A program made the position numbers and the translations under genes. This document shows, in pieces, positions 9,711-19,871 of a stretch of DNA of 64,000 nucleotides. The number at the start of each line of letters is the position of its first letter. Positions within the stretch are counted from its first letter, which is position 1. The stretch is taken from NCBI RefSeq assembly GCF_000384255.1, contig NZ_KB913035.1:434001-498000 (forward strand), read 5' to 3'. The stretch is from Methylotenera mobilis 13. GTDB lineage: Bacteria > Pseudomonadota > Gammaproteobacteria > Burkholderiales > Methylophilaceae. The notes beneath the pieces were generated by a model. It was not told where the DNA came from. It made no database searches and saw nothing but the letters and a program-made list of their open reading frames with translations.

Positions 9711-9868
9711 CTCTAACAATGGCTGTAAAAACCCCACTAACACGTAATTTTAAAAGGTATTACAAAGTATTTCGTAGTGCTTAGTTTGAATGCGGTCAAT
9801 TTATTGTGACATAGCATTAGGTCCTGAAAGTTCTCATGTTTTTAGGAAGTAAGATTTAAGGTGAAATA

Positions 9869-12067
9869 ATGAAAATGAATAATTGGATATCGAGTTTTTT
9901 GCAAGCAACTATGTTGTTTTCCTTGATGCTAGGCACGACAACGCTTCTTGCTGAAGATCAGTCGGGGTTGACGAATAAAATTGAGAGTGTCGATTATTCA
10001 ACCTTACCTGGTGGAAGAGTGAGTATTCGTGTAAAGACTACGCAGCCCTTAGCAAACCCACCAGCTGGGTTTACATTAACGAGTCCAGCTCGCATTGCAT
10101 TAGATTTTCCTAAAGTGGGTAATGGGTTAGCGAAGAACAGTATCGCAGCTGATGCGGGAGCGCTAAAAAGTGTGACGCTGGCGCAGGGTAAAGATCGTAC
10201 CCGAATGGTACTCAATCTAACAAAAAATGTTGGTTATAGCGCATCAGCAAGTGGCAACGAAGTAACTATTTTGTTACAGGCGAATGAAGTTACTAGTGCT
10301 GTGAACGTGGAAACTAAGTTTTCCGAACCTGTTCGCGGTGTAAATTCCGTTTCAATTAACAATGTAGATTTTGCACGAGGTAAAAACGGTGAGGGGCGCA
10401 TTATTGTTGACTTGTCAGATCCGTCTGCTGGTATCAATATCAAGCAAAAAGGTAAAGTGATTGAAGTGGACTTTATCAATACTGATGTGCCTGTTAATTT
10501 GCAACGTCGCTTGAATGTCACGAACTTTAATACGCCAGTGCTTTTTGTAGATACGATGAAGCAGGGTAAAAATGGACGTATGGTGATTGAACCTAAAGGC
10601 AATTGGGAACAGTCAGCATATCAGGCCGATAAAAAATTCATTATTGATGTGCGTCAGGTTGTTGAGGATCCAAACAAGTTGGTCCGGGGCTCAAAACCAG
10701 GATATGCTGGTGAAAAACTATCTTTAAATTTCCAAAATATTGAAGTCCGGTCAGTCTTGCAAGTGATTGCAGACTTTACAGGGTTAAATATTATTAGCAG
10801 CGATACAGTGACAGGAAATATTACATTACGTCTGAAAGACGTGCCTTGGGATCAGGCGCTTGAGATTATCATGCAAAGTAAGGGTTTGGATAAGCGAAAA
10901 AATGGCAATGTTATTCTTATTGCGCCAGCAGATGAGTTGGCCGCAAAAGAAAAGGCTGAGTTGACTGCACAGCAAGAAAAAGAAAGCTTAGAGTCAATAA
11001 AAACAGAGTCATTTACACTAAAATATCAAAAAGCAGAGGATTTTAAAACGATATTGAATGGTGGATCAAGCACCGCTGGAGGTGCTGCAGGTGCTGGCAG
11101 GATGCGTAATAGAATTTTATCTGAGCGAGGTAGTGTCAATCACGATGCTAGAACTAATACATTGTTTGTGCAGGATACAGCTAAGAAACTGGAGGAAATA
11201 CAGGCAATAATCAATAGGGTGGATGTTCCCGTTAAGCAGGTCATGATTGAATCTCGATTGGTGCTTGCTGATGATAAGTACAGTAAAGCGCTGGGAGCAA
11301 GGCTGGGCGTTACTCAGACTGGTAAGCCAGGTAGCAATACTAATGCAACCCTAAGTGGCTCGATAGGTAATAGGCCTACAGCAACAACCGCAACTACAAT
11401 TACACAAGGTACGCATAATGGTTCTGTCCAGACGGCATTAACCGATGGCAATGTGTTTACGAGCTCTGATGGCCAACCTGATTTAATGTCAAATTTGGCG
11501 GTAGCAAATGCGGCAGGCTCCATTGCATACAGTATTTATAATGTAGCTGCAGGGCTTTTATTGAATCTAGAGTTAACTGCAATGGAGTCGGACCAACGTG
11601 GCAAAATTGTTTCTAGTCCTCGGGTCATTACAGCTAACCAAAGTAAAGCTAAAATTGCATCGGGTACTGAAATTCCTTACCTGCAAGCGTCTAGCAGTGG
11701 AGCCACTAACGTTGCATTTAAACCAGCAGTGTTAAGTTTAGAAGTCACACCACAAATTACCCCGGATGAGAAAATCATCATGGAGCTTGATATTAAGAAA
11801 GATAAAGTAGGTCAAATATTTAACGGCGTCCCTTCTATTGATACTCAAAATATCAATACGCAAGTGCTTGTTGGTAATGGTGAAACAGCTGTGCTTGGCG
11901 GTATTTTTGAGCAAATTGAACGTAATGATGTAGATAAAGTACCATTCTTTGGTGATTTGCCTTTATTCGGTCATTTGTTTAAGAAGACAACTCGCCAAAA
12001 TGACAAAACAGAATTGTTGATATTCATTACACCAAGAATCGTAGATGAGCGCTTAACCCTGCAGTAG
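9869..12067 (+). CDS. pilQ: Type IV pilus secretin PilQ
   Basis: Outer-membrane secretin through which the pilus passes. 732 residues: signal peptide (about 1-28), two AMIN domains binding peptidoglycan (about 37-250), the N0/STN domain (NIEVRSVLQVIADFTGLNII), an N1 domain, then the secretin domain ending in VPFFGDLPLFGHLFK and LLIFITPRIV. A glycine-rich insert lies inside N1 and a Thr/Asn-rich insert inside the secretin domain. The ATG at 9869 has AAGGTG 6 bases upstream. Followed by a strong terminator. Confidence 0.97.
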   Translation: MKMNNWISSFLQATMLFSLMLGTTTLLAEDQSGLTNKIESVDYSTLPGGRVSIRVKTTQPLANPPAGFTLTSPARIALDFPKVGNGLAKNSIAADAGALKSVTLAQGKDRTRMVLNLTKNVGYSASASGNEVTILLQANEVTSAVNVETKFSEPVRGVNSVSINNVDFARGKNGEGRIIVDLSDPSAGINIKQKGKVIEVDFINTDVPVNLQRRLNVTNFNTPVLFVDTMKQGKNGRMVIEPKGNWEQSAYQADKKFIIDVRQVVEDPNKLVRGSKPGYAGEKLSLNFQNIEVRSVLQVIADFTGLNIISSDTVTGNITLRLKDVPWDQALEIIMQSKGLDKRKNGNVILIAPADELAAKEKAELTAQQEKESLESIKTESFTLKYQKAEDFKTILNGGSSTAGGAAGAGRMRNRILSERGSVNHDARTNTLFVQDTAKKLEEIQAIINRVDVPVKQVMIESRLVLADDKYSKALGARLGVTQTGKPGSNTNATLSGSIGNRPTATTATTITQGTHNGSVQTALTDGNVFTSSDGQPDLMSNLAVANAAGSIAYSIYNVAAGLLLNLELTAMESDQRGKIVSSPRVITANQSKAKIASGTEIPYLQASSSGATNVAFKPAVLSLEVTPQITPDEKIIMELDIKKDKVGQIFNGVPSIDTQNINTQVLVGNGETAVLGGIFEQIERNDVDKVPFFGDLPLFGHLFKKTTRQNDKTELLIFITPRIVDERLTLQ

Positions 12068-12111
12068 TCATGTAAGTGTTATGTAATAGCTACTAAGTTA
12101 ATAGTTTTGAT

Positions 12112-12142
12112 AAAATGCCCATCAAGAACAGATGGGCATTTT
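12112..12142 (+). terminator. Rho-independent terminator after pilQ
   Basis: A 12-bp perfect inverted repeat (arms 12112-12123 and 12131-12142) around a 7-base loop; the stem ends in TTTT and continues ATTTTC. It ends the pilMNOPQ transcript, so aroK needs its own promoter or read-through. Confidence 0.85.
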
Positions 12143-12232
12143 ATTTTCAGGATTTATCTGTAGTACCGCGTTGGCGAAAGCTGCATGCACCACATAATAA
12201 AAATGTTGCTAAGCAATAGGGGTGGTTTTAAA

Positions 12233-12739
12233 TTGAATAATATCTACTTTATAGGCCTAATGGGTGCCGGTAAAACTACAATCGGTCGCATGTTATCTAA
12301 GCAGTTGGATAAAGAGTTTTATGATTCTGATGTTGAGATTGAACGTAAAACAGGGGTGAAAATTCCACTGATTTTTGAGTTAGAGGGCCAGGATGGTTTT
12401 CGTAAGCGGGAAAATTTAGTGATAGAAGAGTTGTGCCAGTTGAATGATATTATTATGGCAACTGGTGGTGGTGCTGTATTAATGCCTGAAAATCGGACAT
12501 TGTTAAAAAATAGCGGAAAAATTATCTATCTACGCGGCAAAGTAAATGATTTGTATCAGCGCACACGACACGATAAAACGAGACCTTTGCTCCAAGGTGG
12601 AAACATGAAGCAGAAGTTAGAACGCTTATATATAGAGCGTGATCCAATTTACACTGGACTAGCTGATTATATTGTAGATACTGGGGCACAATCTGCACTA
12701 GAAATAACTAGTTATATTGAAGACTTGTTGAAAAAATAA
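12233..12739 (+). CDS. aroK: Shikimate kinase
   Basis: Phosphorylates shikimate, step five of the chorismate pathway. Walker A GLMGAGKT, the shikimate-binding Asp in SDVEIE, GGGAV and the lid arginine in KTRPLL are all present. I place the start at TTG 12233, which follows AGGGGTGG by 6-7 bases and begins directly at the first beta strand (NNIYFIG), giving 168 aa. An ATG at 12185 in frame would add 16 residues but has no ribosome binding site. aroB follows within 21 bp. Confidence 0.94.
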   Translation: MNNIYFIGLMGAGKTTIGRMLSKQLDKEFYDSDVEIERKTGVKIPLIFELEGQDGFRKRENLVIEELCQLNDIIMATGGGAVLMPENRTLLKNSGKIIYLRGKVNDLYQRTRHDKTRPLLQGGNMKQKLERLYIERDPIYTGLADYIVDTGAQSALEITSYIEDLLKK

Positions 12740-12760
12740 ATGGTAAAAAAGTAAACTGTG

Positions 12761-13846
12761 ATGCAAACATTAAAAGTAGAATTAGCGAATAGAAGTTACC
12801 CAATTCATATTGGGCGCGGACTTGTTTCAAATGCAGATCTGATCTTGCCGCATCTAAAGCGAAAACATGTGGCAATTGTGACGAATACAACGGTTGCGCC
12901 GCTTTATCTTGAGCAATTAAGCGCTTCATTACAAGCTGCTGGCGTTTCTTTTATTTCAATTATATTGCCAGATGGTGAAGCCTACAAAAATAGTGAAACG
13001 CTAAATCTTATCTATGACGCGCTACTCCAAAATAGATGCGAGCGTGGCACCACGCTCATTGCGCTTGGCGGCGGAGTCATTGGAGATTTGACGGGGTATG
13101 CGGCCGCTACTTATCTACGTGGTGTGCCATTTATACAAATTCCTACGACCTTGCTTTCTCAGGTTGACTCTTCCGTTGGTGGTAAAACGGGCATTAATCA
13201 TCCGCTTGGCAAAAATATGATTGGTGCCTTTTATCAGCCGCAATTAGTGCTGGCAGATATCGATACATTACAAACTTTACCATCACGTGAGTTTTCTGCT
13301 GGGATGGCTGAGGTCATTAAATATGGGTTGATAAGAGATCCTGATTTTTTTGATTGGCTGGAAATGCATATCGATCAGCTAATGGCATTAGATGAGTCTT
13401 CTATTACTGAGGCTATTTATCGTTCATGCCAAAATAAAGCAGATGTGGTCGCGCGTGATGAACATGAAACTGGTGAGCGAGCATTGTTGAACCTAGGTCA
13501 TACATTTGGACATGCGATTGAAAATGCAATGGGCTACGGTGTTTGGTTGCATGGAGAGGCGGTTGCTGCCGGTACGATGATGGCGGCAGGCTTGTCTGCC
13601 CGCATGGGCTGGCTGAAGCCCGAGGATGTTAAGCGCATTTATGCTCTATTAACTGCGGCAAATTTACCTTTAGAAGCGCCAAAATTAGGCGTGGAAAAGT
13701 ATTTGGACTTGATGCAACTTGATAAAAAAGTCGCAGATGGAAAAATTAGATTGGTGTTGCAACAGGGAATAGGAAAATCTGTGATTACCAGTGACTACGA
13801 TGAGAAAAAGCTTAAAGAGACTTTATCACTTTCTCCAGTCCAGTAA
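12761..13846 (+). CDS. aroB: 3-dehydroquinate synthase
   Basis: Second step of the shikimate pathway: NAD- and metal-dependent cyclisation of DAHP to 3-dehydroquinate. 361 residues with the family hallmarks: PDGEAYKN, the NAD-binding [35 protein letters not shown], and metal ligands in [18 protein letters not shown] and LHGEAV. An in-frame GTG at 12758 is immediately upstream; the ATG seems likelier. It forms an aroK-aroB pair. Confidence 0.97.
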   Translation: MQTLKVELANRSYPIHIGRGLVSNADLILPHLKRKHVAIVTNTTVAPLYLEQLSASLQAAGVSFISIILPDGEAYKNSETLNLIYDALLQNRCERGTTLIALGGGVIGDLTGYAAATYLRGVPFIQIPTTLLSQVDSSVGGKTGINHPLGKNMIGAFYQPQLVLADIDTLQTLPSREFSAGMAEVIKYGLIRDPDFFDWLEMHIDQLMALDESSITEAIYRSCQNKADVVARDEHETGERALLNLGHTFGHAIENAMGYGVWLHGEAVAAGTMMAAGLSARMGWLKPEDVKRIYALLTAANLPLEAPKLGVEKYLDLMQLDKKVADGKIRLVLQQGIGKSVITSDYDEKKLKETLSLSPVQ

Positions 13847-13992
13847 TTGTTAAGCGATTGTGACAAAGGGTTGTTGATTAAACATTTGTCAATTGTGCTG
13901 ATTGTTTAAATGGCTTTAATGATAGATGTTAGTCTATTGGGATAACTGATGTATCTGGCTATAAACTCTTTGCCTAAAATTAAAGTAAAAAC

Positions 13993-15117
13993 ATGAACAC
14001 ACTTGCCCCCTACGCAGCTAACCCAGAACAATCAATAGGTCGACACTTTGATGAGCCTGCCTCATCTACAAGGAATGCATTTCAGCGCGACCGCGACCGC
14101 ATTATTCACTCTACCGCTTTTCGTCGACTAGAATATAAAACACAGGTGTTTGTTAATCATGAGGGAGATTTATTCCGCACTCGGTTAACGCATAGTATTG
14201 AAGTTGCACAAATGGCACGAGGGATTGCACGCACACTTCATTTGCATGAGGATCTGACAGAAGCGATTGCATTGGCGCATGATCTTGGGCACACCCCATT
14301 TGGACATGCAGGACAGGATGCGCTCAATGAGTGTATGCGTGAATTTGGTGGGTTTGAGCATAACCTTCAATCGCTTCGGGTTGTTGATCAATTAGAACAA
14401 CGCTACGCGGATTTTGATGGATTAAATCTTACGTTTGAAGTGCGTGAAGGGATACTGAAGCACTGCTCAATTAAAAACGCTAAGCAGCTTGGTGATGTTG
14501 GCCAACGTTTTATTGATAAGACCAGCCCAAGCTTAGAGGCGCAATTAACTAACTATGCAGATGAAATTGCTTATAACAATCATGATATTGACGACGGATT
14601 ACGTTCTGGTTTAATCAGCGTAGAGCAGTTGTCAAAAGTCGAGTTGTTCGCACAAAATTTAGCCGAGGTAAGGACCCGATATCCAAAGCTAGAGCAAAAA
14701 AGGCTGATACACGAAACGATCCGCCGAATGATTAATACCTTGGTTGTCGATTTGTGCACACAAAGTGCGCATAATATAGGCCAACATCAACCTGCCAGCA
14801 TTGAAGATATTCGACAATTACCTCAACTGGTGGGATTTAGTCCTGATATTGCTGAGCAAAACCTAAAACTTAAGCAATTTTTACGTAAAAACCTATACCA
14901 GCACTACAAAGTGAATCGCATGAGTGCAAAGGCAGTAAGGATTGTTCGAGAGCTGTTCTCATGCTTTTTTGAAAATGTCGGGCTGTTACCTAATGAGTTT
15001 CAAATATATGCAGAAGTAGATAAAGCACGTGCTGTGGCCGACTATATAGCAGGGATGACAGATCGATTTGCCATTAGAGAGCATCGTAAACTATTTACAG
15101 TAGAAGAGTATTTGTAA
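13993..15117 (+). CDS. dgt: Deoxyguanosinetriphosphate triphosphohydrolase-like protein
   Basis: HD-domain dNTP triphosphohydrolase that cleaves dNTPs to nucleoside and tripolyphosphate. 374 residues. Metal ligands lie in [23 protein letters not shown] and [16 protein letters not shown]. The N-terminal Dgt-type block [21 protein letters not shown] is present. It belongs to the shorter Dgt-like class common outside enterobacteria, so strict dGTP preference is not assured. Follows aroB by 146 bp. Confidence 0.93.
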   Translation: MNTLAPYAANPEQSIGRHFDEPASSTRNAFQRDRDRIIHSTAFRRLEYKTQVFVNHEGDLFRTRLTHSIEVAQMARGIARTLHLHEDLTEAIALAHDLGHTPFGHAGQDALNECMREFGGFEHNLQSLRVVDQLEQRYADFDGLNLTFEVREGILKHCSIKNAKQLGDVGQRFIDKTSPSLEAQLTNYADEIAYNNHDIDDGLRSGLISVEQLSKVELFAQNLAEVRTRYPKLEQKRLIHETIRRMINTLVVDLCTQSAHNIGQHQPASIEDIRQLPQLVGFSPDIAEQNLKLKQFLRKNLYQHYKVNRMSAKAVRIVRELFSCFFENVGLLPNEFQIYAEVDKARAVADYIAGMTDRFAIREHRKLFTVEEYL

Positions 15118-15472
15118 TTTCAATCATGAGGTTGTTAGTGCTTGCTAGTAACTTGAGTGCTAATTCCTTAATTGGATTCTTGCTTATTTTATGTACTAGT
15201 AAAGTATCAAACACTGACTATCTGATATAGGTACAAATCACCAATGTTGCAAATTTACAACAAATGTAAGTAATTGTGACAAAAAACCCAACTTTTAGTT
15301 GTAACGGTAAATATCTTTGTGCATACTACGCTCTACCTTCTTAGTGAATGCTACTTAAGTAGTAAACGTTGAGAGAGTTTGCAAACTTTCTCTTTGGTTT
15401 GGTTGCTGTCATGGCGACAAACTGATGAGGTAATCGAGTAATAAAAATAGTAATATTTTTTAGGAGATTTAT
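15118..15472 (+). promoter_or_regulatory. Long porin leader with two palindromic hairpins
   Basis: 355 bp between dgt and the porin. Near the gene are a 12-bp perfect palindrome CTACTTAAGTAG (15351-15362) and a hairpin at 15371-15392 (9-bp stem with one G-U, loop TGCA). The gene then has a strong Shine-Dalgarno, TTAGGAG, before ATG 15473. Stable 5' hairpins are known to lengthen the lifetime of porin mRNAs such as ompA; that role here is inferred. A weak promoter candidate is TTGTAA...CATACT near 15300-15326. Confidence 0.5.
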
Positions 15473-16696
15473 ATGAAAACAACAATTAAATTAGCAGTTG
15501 CATCAGCTCTAGTAGCTGCAGCTTCAAGCGCACAAGCTGGTATCACAATCCCAGCTGGCGATTGGACATTAGACATCGGTGGCGTTGTAAACGCTTACTA
15601 CACTACTACATCTTACAGCGGTGATGCAGGTGCTGGCACTGCTGCTTTAGGTTTAGGTAATGGTAACGGTTCTTCACAAAACAACATTACTACAGGTTTG
15701 TTACCAAACTACCTATCAGTTTCTGGTAAAACTCGTCAAAATGATTTAGATGTTGGTTTCACAATCAGCATGAACCCAGGTGCATCATCAAACAACGCAG
15801 GTAATCAGAATAATGATCTTGCTAATGGTGGCCGTGCTGAAAACCGTCAAGCATTCTTGACATTCGGTGACAAATCATGGGGTTCTATCAAGTTAGGTAA
15901 AGATTTAGGTATCTACGCTTCTGACGCTATCTTGAACGATATGACATTGTTAGGTGTTGGTGCTGGTGCTGGTAACTTGTCAGGTAACACAACGACACTA
16001 GGTCGTATCGGTTCAGGTTTCATGTACGCTGACTGGAAATCACAAGTTGCTTACTCATCACCAAACTGGAATGGCTTCAGCTTCACAGCTGGTGTAACAC
16101 AAGGTTGGAACTTAACAGCCGGTGGTTTCGGTGGTGTTACAAGTAATGACCGTAGTGGTGCACAATCAGCATACGAAGCTAAAGCTTCATACGAATGGGC
16201 TGGCGATGTATCAGGTAAAGTATGGACATCTGGTATTTCACAAAAAGTAGCTGGCTTGTCAGGTGCTGCTGGTTCTGACCGTGCAACTGCAATGGACATC
16301 GGTGCTAACGTAAACGTAGCTGGCTTTGGTTTAACTGGTTACTACGGTCAAGGTGACGGTATCGGTCAAACATTCCAATTGAACGGTGGTTATGATGCTG
16401 CTGGTAAATCACGTGATTCAGACCAATGGTACTTGCAAGGTACATATACACTTCCAGGTGTAGGTACTAAATTAGGTGTTTCATACGGTGAATCTACACT
16501 TGACGGTAACTCAGGTGACACATTCAGCGAAGTACAAGATTCAATGGTAACAGTTGGTGCTTACCACCCATTGACAAAACACTTGAATCTAGTTGCTGAG
16601 TACTCAGAATCAGAGCGTGAAGTAAGCAATCGCGCAGCTGCTGATGCAGATGGTAAAGCAAAAACTATCTCTTTAGGCGCAATCTTATTCTTCTAG
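15473..16696 (+). CDS. Outer-membrane porin (Gram-negative porin family), probably a major protein
   Basis: Trimeric beta-barrel porin for passive diffusion of small hydrophilic solutes. 407 residues with a clean signal peptide (MKTTIKLAVASALVAAASSA then QAG) and a C-terminal phenylalanine (LGAILFF), the BAM recognition signature. Alternating polar/hydrophobic strands continue throughout, with Gly/Asn/Thr-rich loops. Codon use is markedly restricted (GGT, GCT, GTA, AAA, CGT dominate) compared with neighbours, which suggests very high expression. A strong terminator follows. Solute preference is not deducible. Confidence 0.92.
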   Translation: MKTTIKLAVASALVAAASSAQAGITIPAGDWTLDIGGVVNAYYTTTSYSGDAGAGTAALGLGNGNGSSQNNITTGLLPNYLSVSGKTRQNDLDVGFTISMNPGASSNNAGNQNNDLANGGRAENRQAFLTFGDKSWGSIKLGKDLGIYASDAILNDMTLLGVGAGAGNLSGNTTTLGRIGSGFMYADWKSQVAYSSPNWNGFSFTAGVTQGWNLTAGGFGGVTSNDRSGAQSAYEAKASYEWAGDVSGKVWTSGISQKVAGLSGAAGSDRATAMDIGANVNVAGFGLTGYYGQGDGIGQTFQLNGGYDAAGKSRDSDQWYLQGTYTLPGVGTKLGVSYGESTLDGNSGDTFSEVQDSMVTVGAYHPLTKHLNLVAEYSESEREVSNRAAADADGKAKTISLGAILFF

Positions 16697-16736
16697 GATA
16701 AGGCTGACGTAAGTCAGTGCAATTAAAGTAATAGCT

Positions 16737-16767
16737 AAAAACGGCAACCTAGGTTGCCGTTTTTTTA
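16737..16767 (+). terminator. Rho-independent terminator of the porin gene
   Basis: A 12-bp perfect inverted repeat (16737-16748 and 16753-16764) around the 4-base loop CTAG, ending in a run of seven T. Confidence 0.93.
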
Positions 16768-16971
16768 TTTGTGTGAGTAGAAATTTTTAATATTATGTTG
16801 CCTCACCTCTCAATATAGCTAGTTGAGTTGATATGAAGGTCTAATGTCTACTATTAAATCTAGCTGATCTTCGCTGACATAAAAACTTGAAGGCCAATTC
16901 CTTGATGCTAATTTATTCAGAAATCACCTAAATAGTTAAAGATGTGATTAATAGTGGTGTGGACTCACTTT

Positions 16972-18369
16972 TTACTCCTCTATTCCCAGCTCTTGAATTT
17001 TTCTTGTTAGCGTATTACGCCCCATCCCTAATTGGTTAGCGGCTTCGATTCTTCGGCCATGCGTATGTTCTAGCGCTTTTTCAATTAATATTCGCTCAAA
17101 TATTTGAGTGCGAGTTTCTAGCACATTTTGTTCGCCACGGTTGAGTGCATCGGTCACTTCTGCGGCAAGTGCTTCTTGCCAAGAGTCGTTAGTGCTGGAT
17201 TTATTGCCATCTTGTTTTAGTTCAGGCGGTAAGTCCGCAATGTCAATGTTCTGCCCTGGCGCCATGACAGTGAGCCAGTGACATACGTTCTCGAGTTGAC
17301 GAACGTTACCGCTCCAGTTCACGGCACTTAAATATTTAAGTGCTGCAACTGACGGCTGTTTTGCTTCAACACCAAGTTCGGTAGCGCTATGTTGTAGGAA
17401 ATGTTTGATGAGCAGCGGGATGTCTTCACGGCGTTCACGCAGTGCTGGTAAACGCAGGCGGATAACATTCAGGCGGTGAAATAAGTCTTCACGGAATAAA
17501 CCATTTTTAACGCGCTCTTCCAAGTCTTGGTGAGTGGCGGCAATAATACGCACATTCACTTTAATCGGTTGGTGGCCGCCTACACGATAAAATTGACCGT
17601 CGCTAAGAACGCGTAATAAACGGGTTTGTAGATCTGCTGGCATGTCGCCAATTTCATCTAGAAATAAAGTGCCAGTATCTGCTTGTTCAAAGCGGCCACG
17701 TCTTCCGGCAGCTGCTCCAGTAAATGCGCCGCGCTCGTGTCCAAATAATTCTGACTCTAATAAGTCTTTCGGAATTGCTGCAGTGTTAATCGCAATGAAC
17801 GGCTTGTCTGCACGTGGGCTATGGCGATGCAGTGCGCGCGCGACTAACTCTTTGCCGCTACCAGACTCGCCGTTGATTAATACCGTGGCGTGCGAGCGGC
17901 TTAGACGTCCGATTGCTCTAAACACCTCTTGCATAGAAGGGGCTTGGCCAATGATTTCAGGTGTATCTTCAGCAACCGAGCTAAATCCATTTTCTGAGGC
18001 TTGTCTGGTGCTTTCCTCTACAGCGCGTTTGATAATGTCGATGGCTTGGTCAACATCAAATGGTTTGGCAAGATATTCAAATGCACCACCTTGAAACGCA
18101 GCCACTGCACTTTCAAGGTCAGAGTAAGCTGTCATGATAATGACTGGTATATCGGGGTGTCTGCGCTTCATTTCACTTAAGAGATCTAACCCAGAGCCAT
18201 TTGGCATGCGAATGTCACTTACCACTACTTGTGGTTGCTCATGATCCAGTGCGTTCAGCGCATCAACTACAGAAGGGAATGTCTTGAACTCGAGATCTGT
18301 ACGGGCTAGTGCTTTTTCAAAGACCCAGCGAATTGATTTGTCGTCGTCAATAATCCAAATTGGTTTCAT
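16972..18369 (-). CDS. ntrC: Nitrogen regulation response regulator NtrC (sigma-54 activator)
   Basis: 465-residue transcription activator. Receiver domain (1-120) with the phosphorylated Asp in VVSDIRMP; central AAA+ domain with Walker A GESGSGKE, the sigma-54-contacting GAFTGA loop, and Walker B FLDEIGDMP; C-terminal Fis-type HTH (about 425-465, GRRIEAANQLGMGRNTLTRK). When phosphorylated by NtrB under nitrogen limitation it activates sigma-54 promoters such as that of glnA nearby. Downstream of ntrB by 107 bp on the same strand. Confidence 0.96.
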   Translation of the reverse strand: MKPIWIIDDDKSIRWVFEKALARTDLEFKTFPSVVDALNALDHEQPQVVVSDIRMPNGSGLDLLSEMKRRHPDIPVIIMTAYSDLESAVAAFQGGAFEYLAKPFDVDQAIDIIKRAVEESTRQASENGFSSVAEDTPEIIGQAPSMQEVFRAIGRLSRSHATVLINGESGSGKELVARALHRHSPRADKPFIAINTAAIPKDLLESELFGHERGAFTGAAAGRRGRFEQADTGTLFLDEIGDMPADLQTRLLRVLSDGQFYRVGGHQPIKVNVRIIAATHQDLEERVKNGLFREDLFHRLNVIRLRLPALRERREDIPLLIKHFLQHSATELGVEAKQPSVAALKYLSAVNWSGNVRQLENVCHWLTVMAPGQNIDIADLPPELKQDGNKSSTNDSWQEALAAEVTDALNRGEQNVLETRTQIFERILIEKALEHTHGRRIEAANQLGMGRNTLTRKIQELGIEE

Positions 18370-18476
18370 ATGCTTCTCATTTACCTATCATGCTTACGTA
18401 TTATGCAAGTTGCTGTTTAATTCTTAAATTATTAGTACTACTGATACATTGGAGGTTTGTGTCGCCCCAAGAAAGT

Positions 18477-19568
18477 TTATTGTGTTTTTGATGCTGGCTT
18501 GATTGCTGTTGTTTCAATTGGTAACAAGATTGTAAAGCGTGTATTTCCCGGTACGCTTTCGCATTCAATCATGCCATGATGTTGTGTCACAAACGTTTGT
18601 GCCAACGTTAAACCTAAGCCTGTACCACCTTCGCTACCTGAAACTAATGGGTAAAAGATTCGGTCGCGAATGTCGGCTGGAATGCCCGGGCCATTGTCGA
18701 TAATTTCTAGTTTAATCGCGACACGATAGCGTTTTCTCGCGAGTGTCACTTGTCGTTCTGCACGCGTCTTAAACGTAATTTGGCTGTTAGGTGTTTTGCT
18801 AGACTGCATAGCCTGAACTGCATTGCGTGCAATGTTTAATACAGCCTGAATTAGCTTTTCACGGTCACCTATTAGCTCTGGCAAACTTAAATCGTAGTCA
18901 CGTTTGATCAGTATGCTGCGAGGTGACTCTGCTAATAGTAGGCTACGGACGCGTTCTAGAACTTCGTGTATGTTCGTTGGTTGGTACTTTGGTACACGAT
19001 GTGGGATTAAAAGCCTATCCATCAGCGCTTGTAATCGATCAGCCTCTTTAATAATGACTTGAGTATATTCGCGTAAGCTCGGCGATGGTAGCTCATGTTC
19101 TAGTAGTTGAGCCGCGCCACGGAGGCCGCCAAGCGGGTTGCGTATTTCATGTGCTAAGTTACGTAGCAACTCCGCATTCGCTTGCTGTTGTATTAGCATG
19201 CGCTCTTCACGGGCTATCCTTAACTGAGCATCCATAGGTTGGAACTCTAGTATTAGGTTTGCTACAGCAGACTCTATTGGTGTGACCGTGCATGTGACAG
19301 CAAATGAGTTGTGTCTGTGAGTGCTGATGGTGAACTCATGTTCTCGAAATGGGCTTTGCTCTTTAATCGCATTGTTGATTGCGAGCATTAATATTTCACA
19401 ATCCGGAAATACTTCATTGATGTGCTGACCAATAATTTGAGTTGCACTAAAGGCAAATATAATTTCTGCGCCTGGATTAACATAGGCAACGCGATAGTCA
19501 TCCAGCAGGATGATGGCCGTAGCTAAATGCTCTAGTCCAGCAAAGTGGTCTGGCGTTGGTTGAACCAT
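18477..19568 (-). CDS. ntrB: Nitrogen regulation sensor kinase NtrB
   Basis: Cytosolic histidine kinase/phosphatase for NtrC, controlled by PII. 363 residues: a PAS domain (about 8-100), the H-box NLAHEIRNPLGGLRGAAQLL with the phospho-accepting His near 139, and the ATPase domain with NIARNAVQAM (N box), DNGPGIP (G1) and GGTGLGL (G2). There is no membrane segment, as expected for NtrB. Sits upstream of ntrC on the same strand. Confidence 0.95.
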   Translation of the reverse strand: MVQPTPDHFAGLEHLATAIILLDDYRVAYVNPGAEIIFAFSATQIIGQHINEVFPDCEILMLAINNAIKEQSPFREHEFTISTHRHNSFAVTCTVTPIESAVANLILEFQPMDAQLRIAREERMLIQQQANAELLRNLAHEIRNPLGGLRGAAQLLEHELPSPSLREYTQVIIKEADRLQALMDRLLIPHRVPKYQPTNIHEVLERVRSLLLAESPRSILIKRDYDLSLPELIGDREKLIQAVLNIARNAVQAMQSSKTPNSQITFKTRAERQVTLARKRYRVAIKLEIIDNGPGIPADIRDRIFYPLVSGSEGGTGLGLTLAQTFVTQHHGMIECESVPGNTRFTILLPIETTAIKPASKTQ

Positions 19569-19871
19569 AATAGTGCTTCACTCGTCATTTCATTGATTGC
19601 CATATCATAAGCAAGAGATAGACCAGATTCTGTGTGTCTCATCAATAACTTAATAAAACATGGCTTAATTCTAAGTGGCGAAACATAACTGATTGAATAT
19701 CAATAATAAAATATTTTTTATGATTAGCATGTACTCAATCCACCATGGATTAATTTTAATCAATCATCTATTTTTAATGTATTAAGTATAACAGTATTAG
19801 AAAACAAAAAAGCCGACACTGCACCTAAATGGTGCGGTGTCGGCTATCGAGCCTACTTTATGCTTAATGAT
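19569..19871. other. Gap between the DUF4124 gene and ntrB
   Basis: 303 bp. Apart from the minus-strand terminator at 19805-19845, the region is AT-rich and would hold the ntrB promoter (minus strand). I saw no convincing sigma-54 or NtrC motif here, in contrast to glnA. Confidence 0.4.
19805..19845 (-). terminator. Rho-independent terminator after the DUF4124 gene
   Basis: A 15-bp inverted repeat (19811-19825 and 19831-19845) with one non-Watson-Crick pair and a 5-base loop. Read on the minus strand it is followed by TTTTTGTTTT. It lies 27 bp past the stop of the DUF4124 gene and separates it from ntrB. Confidence 0.9.
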
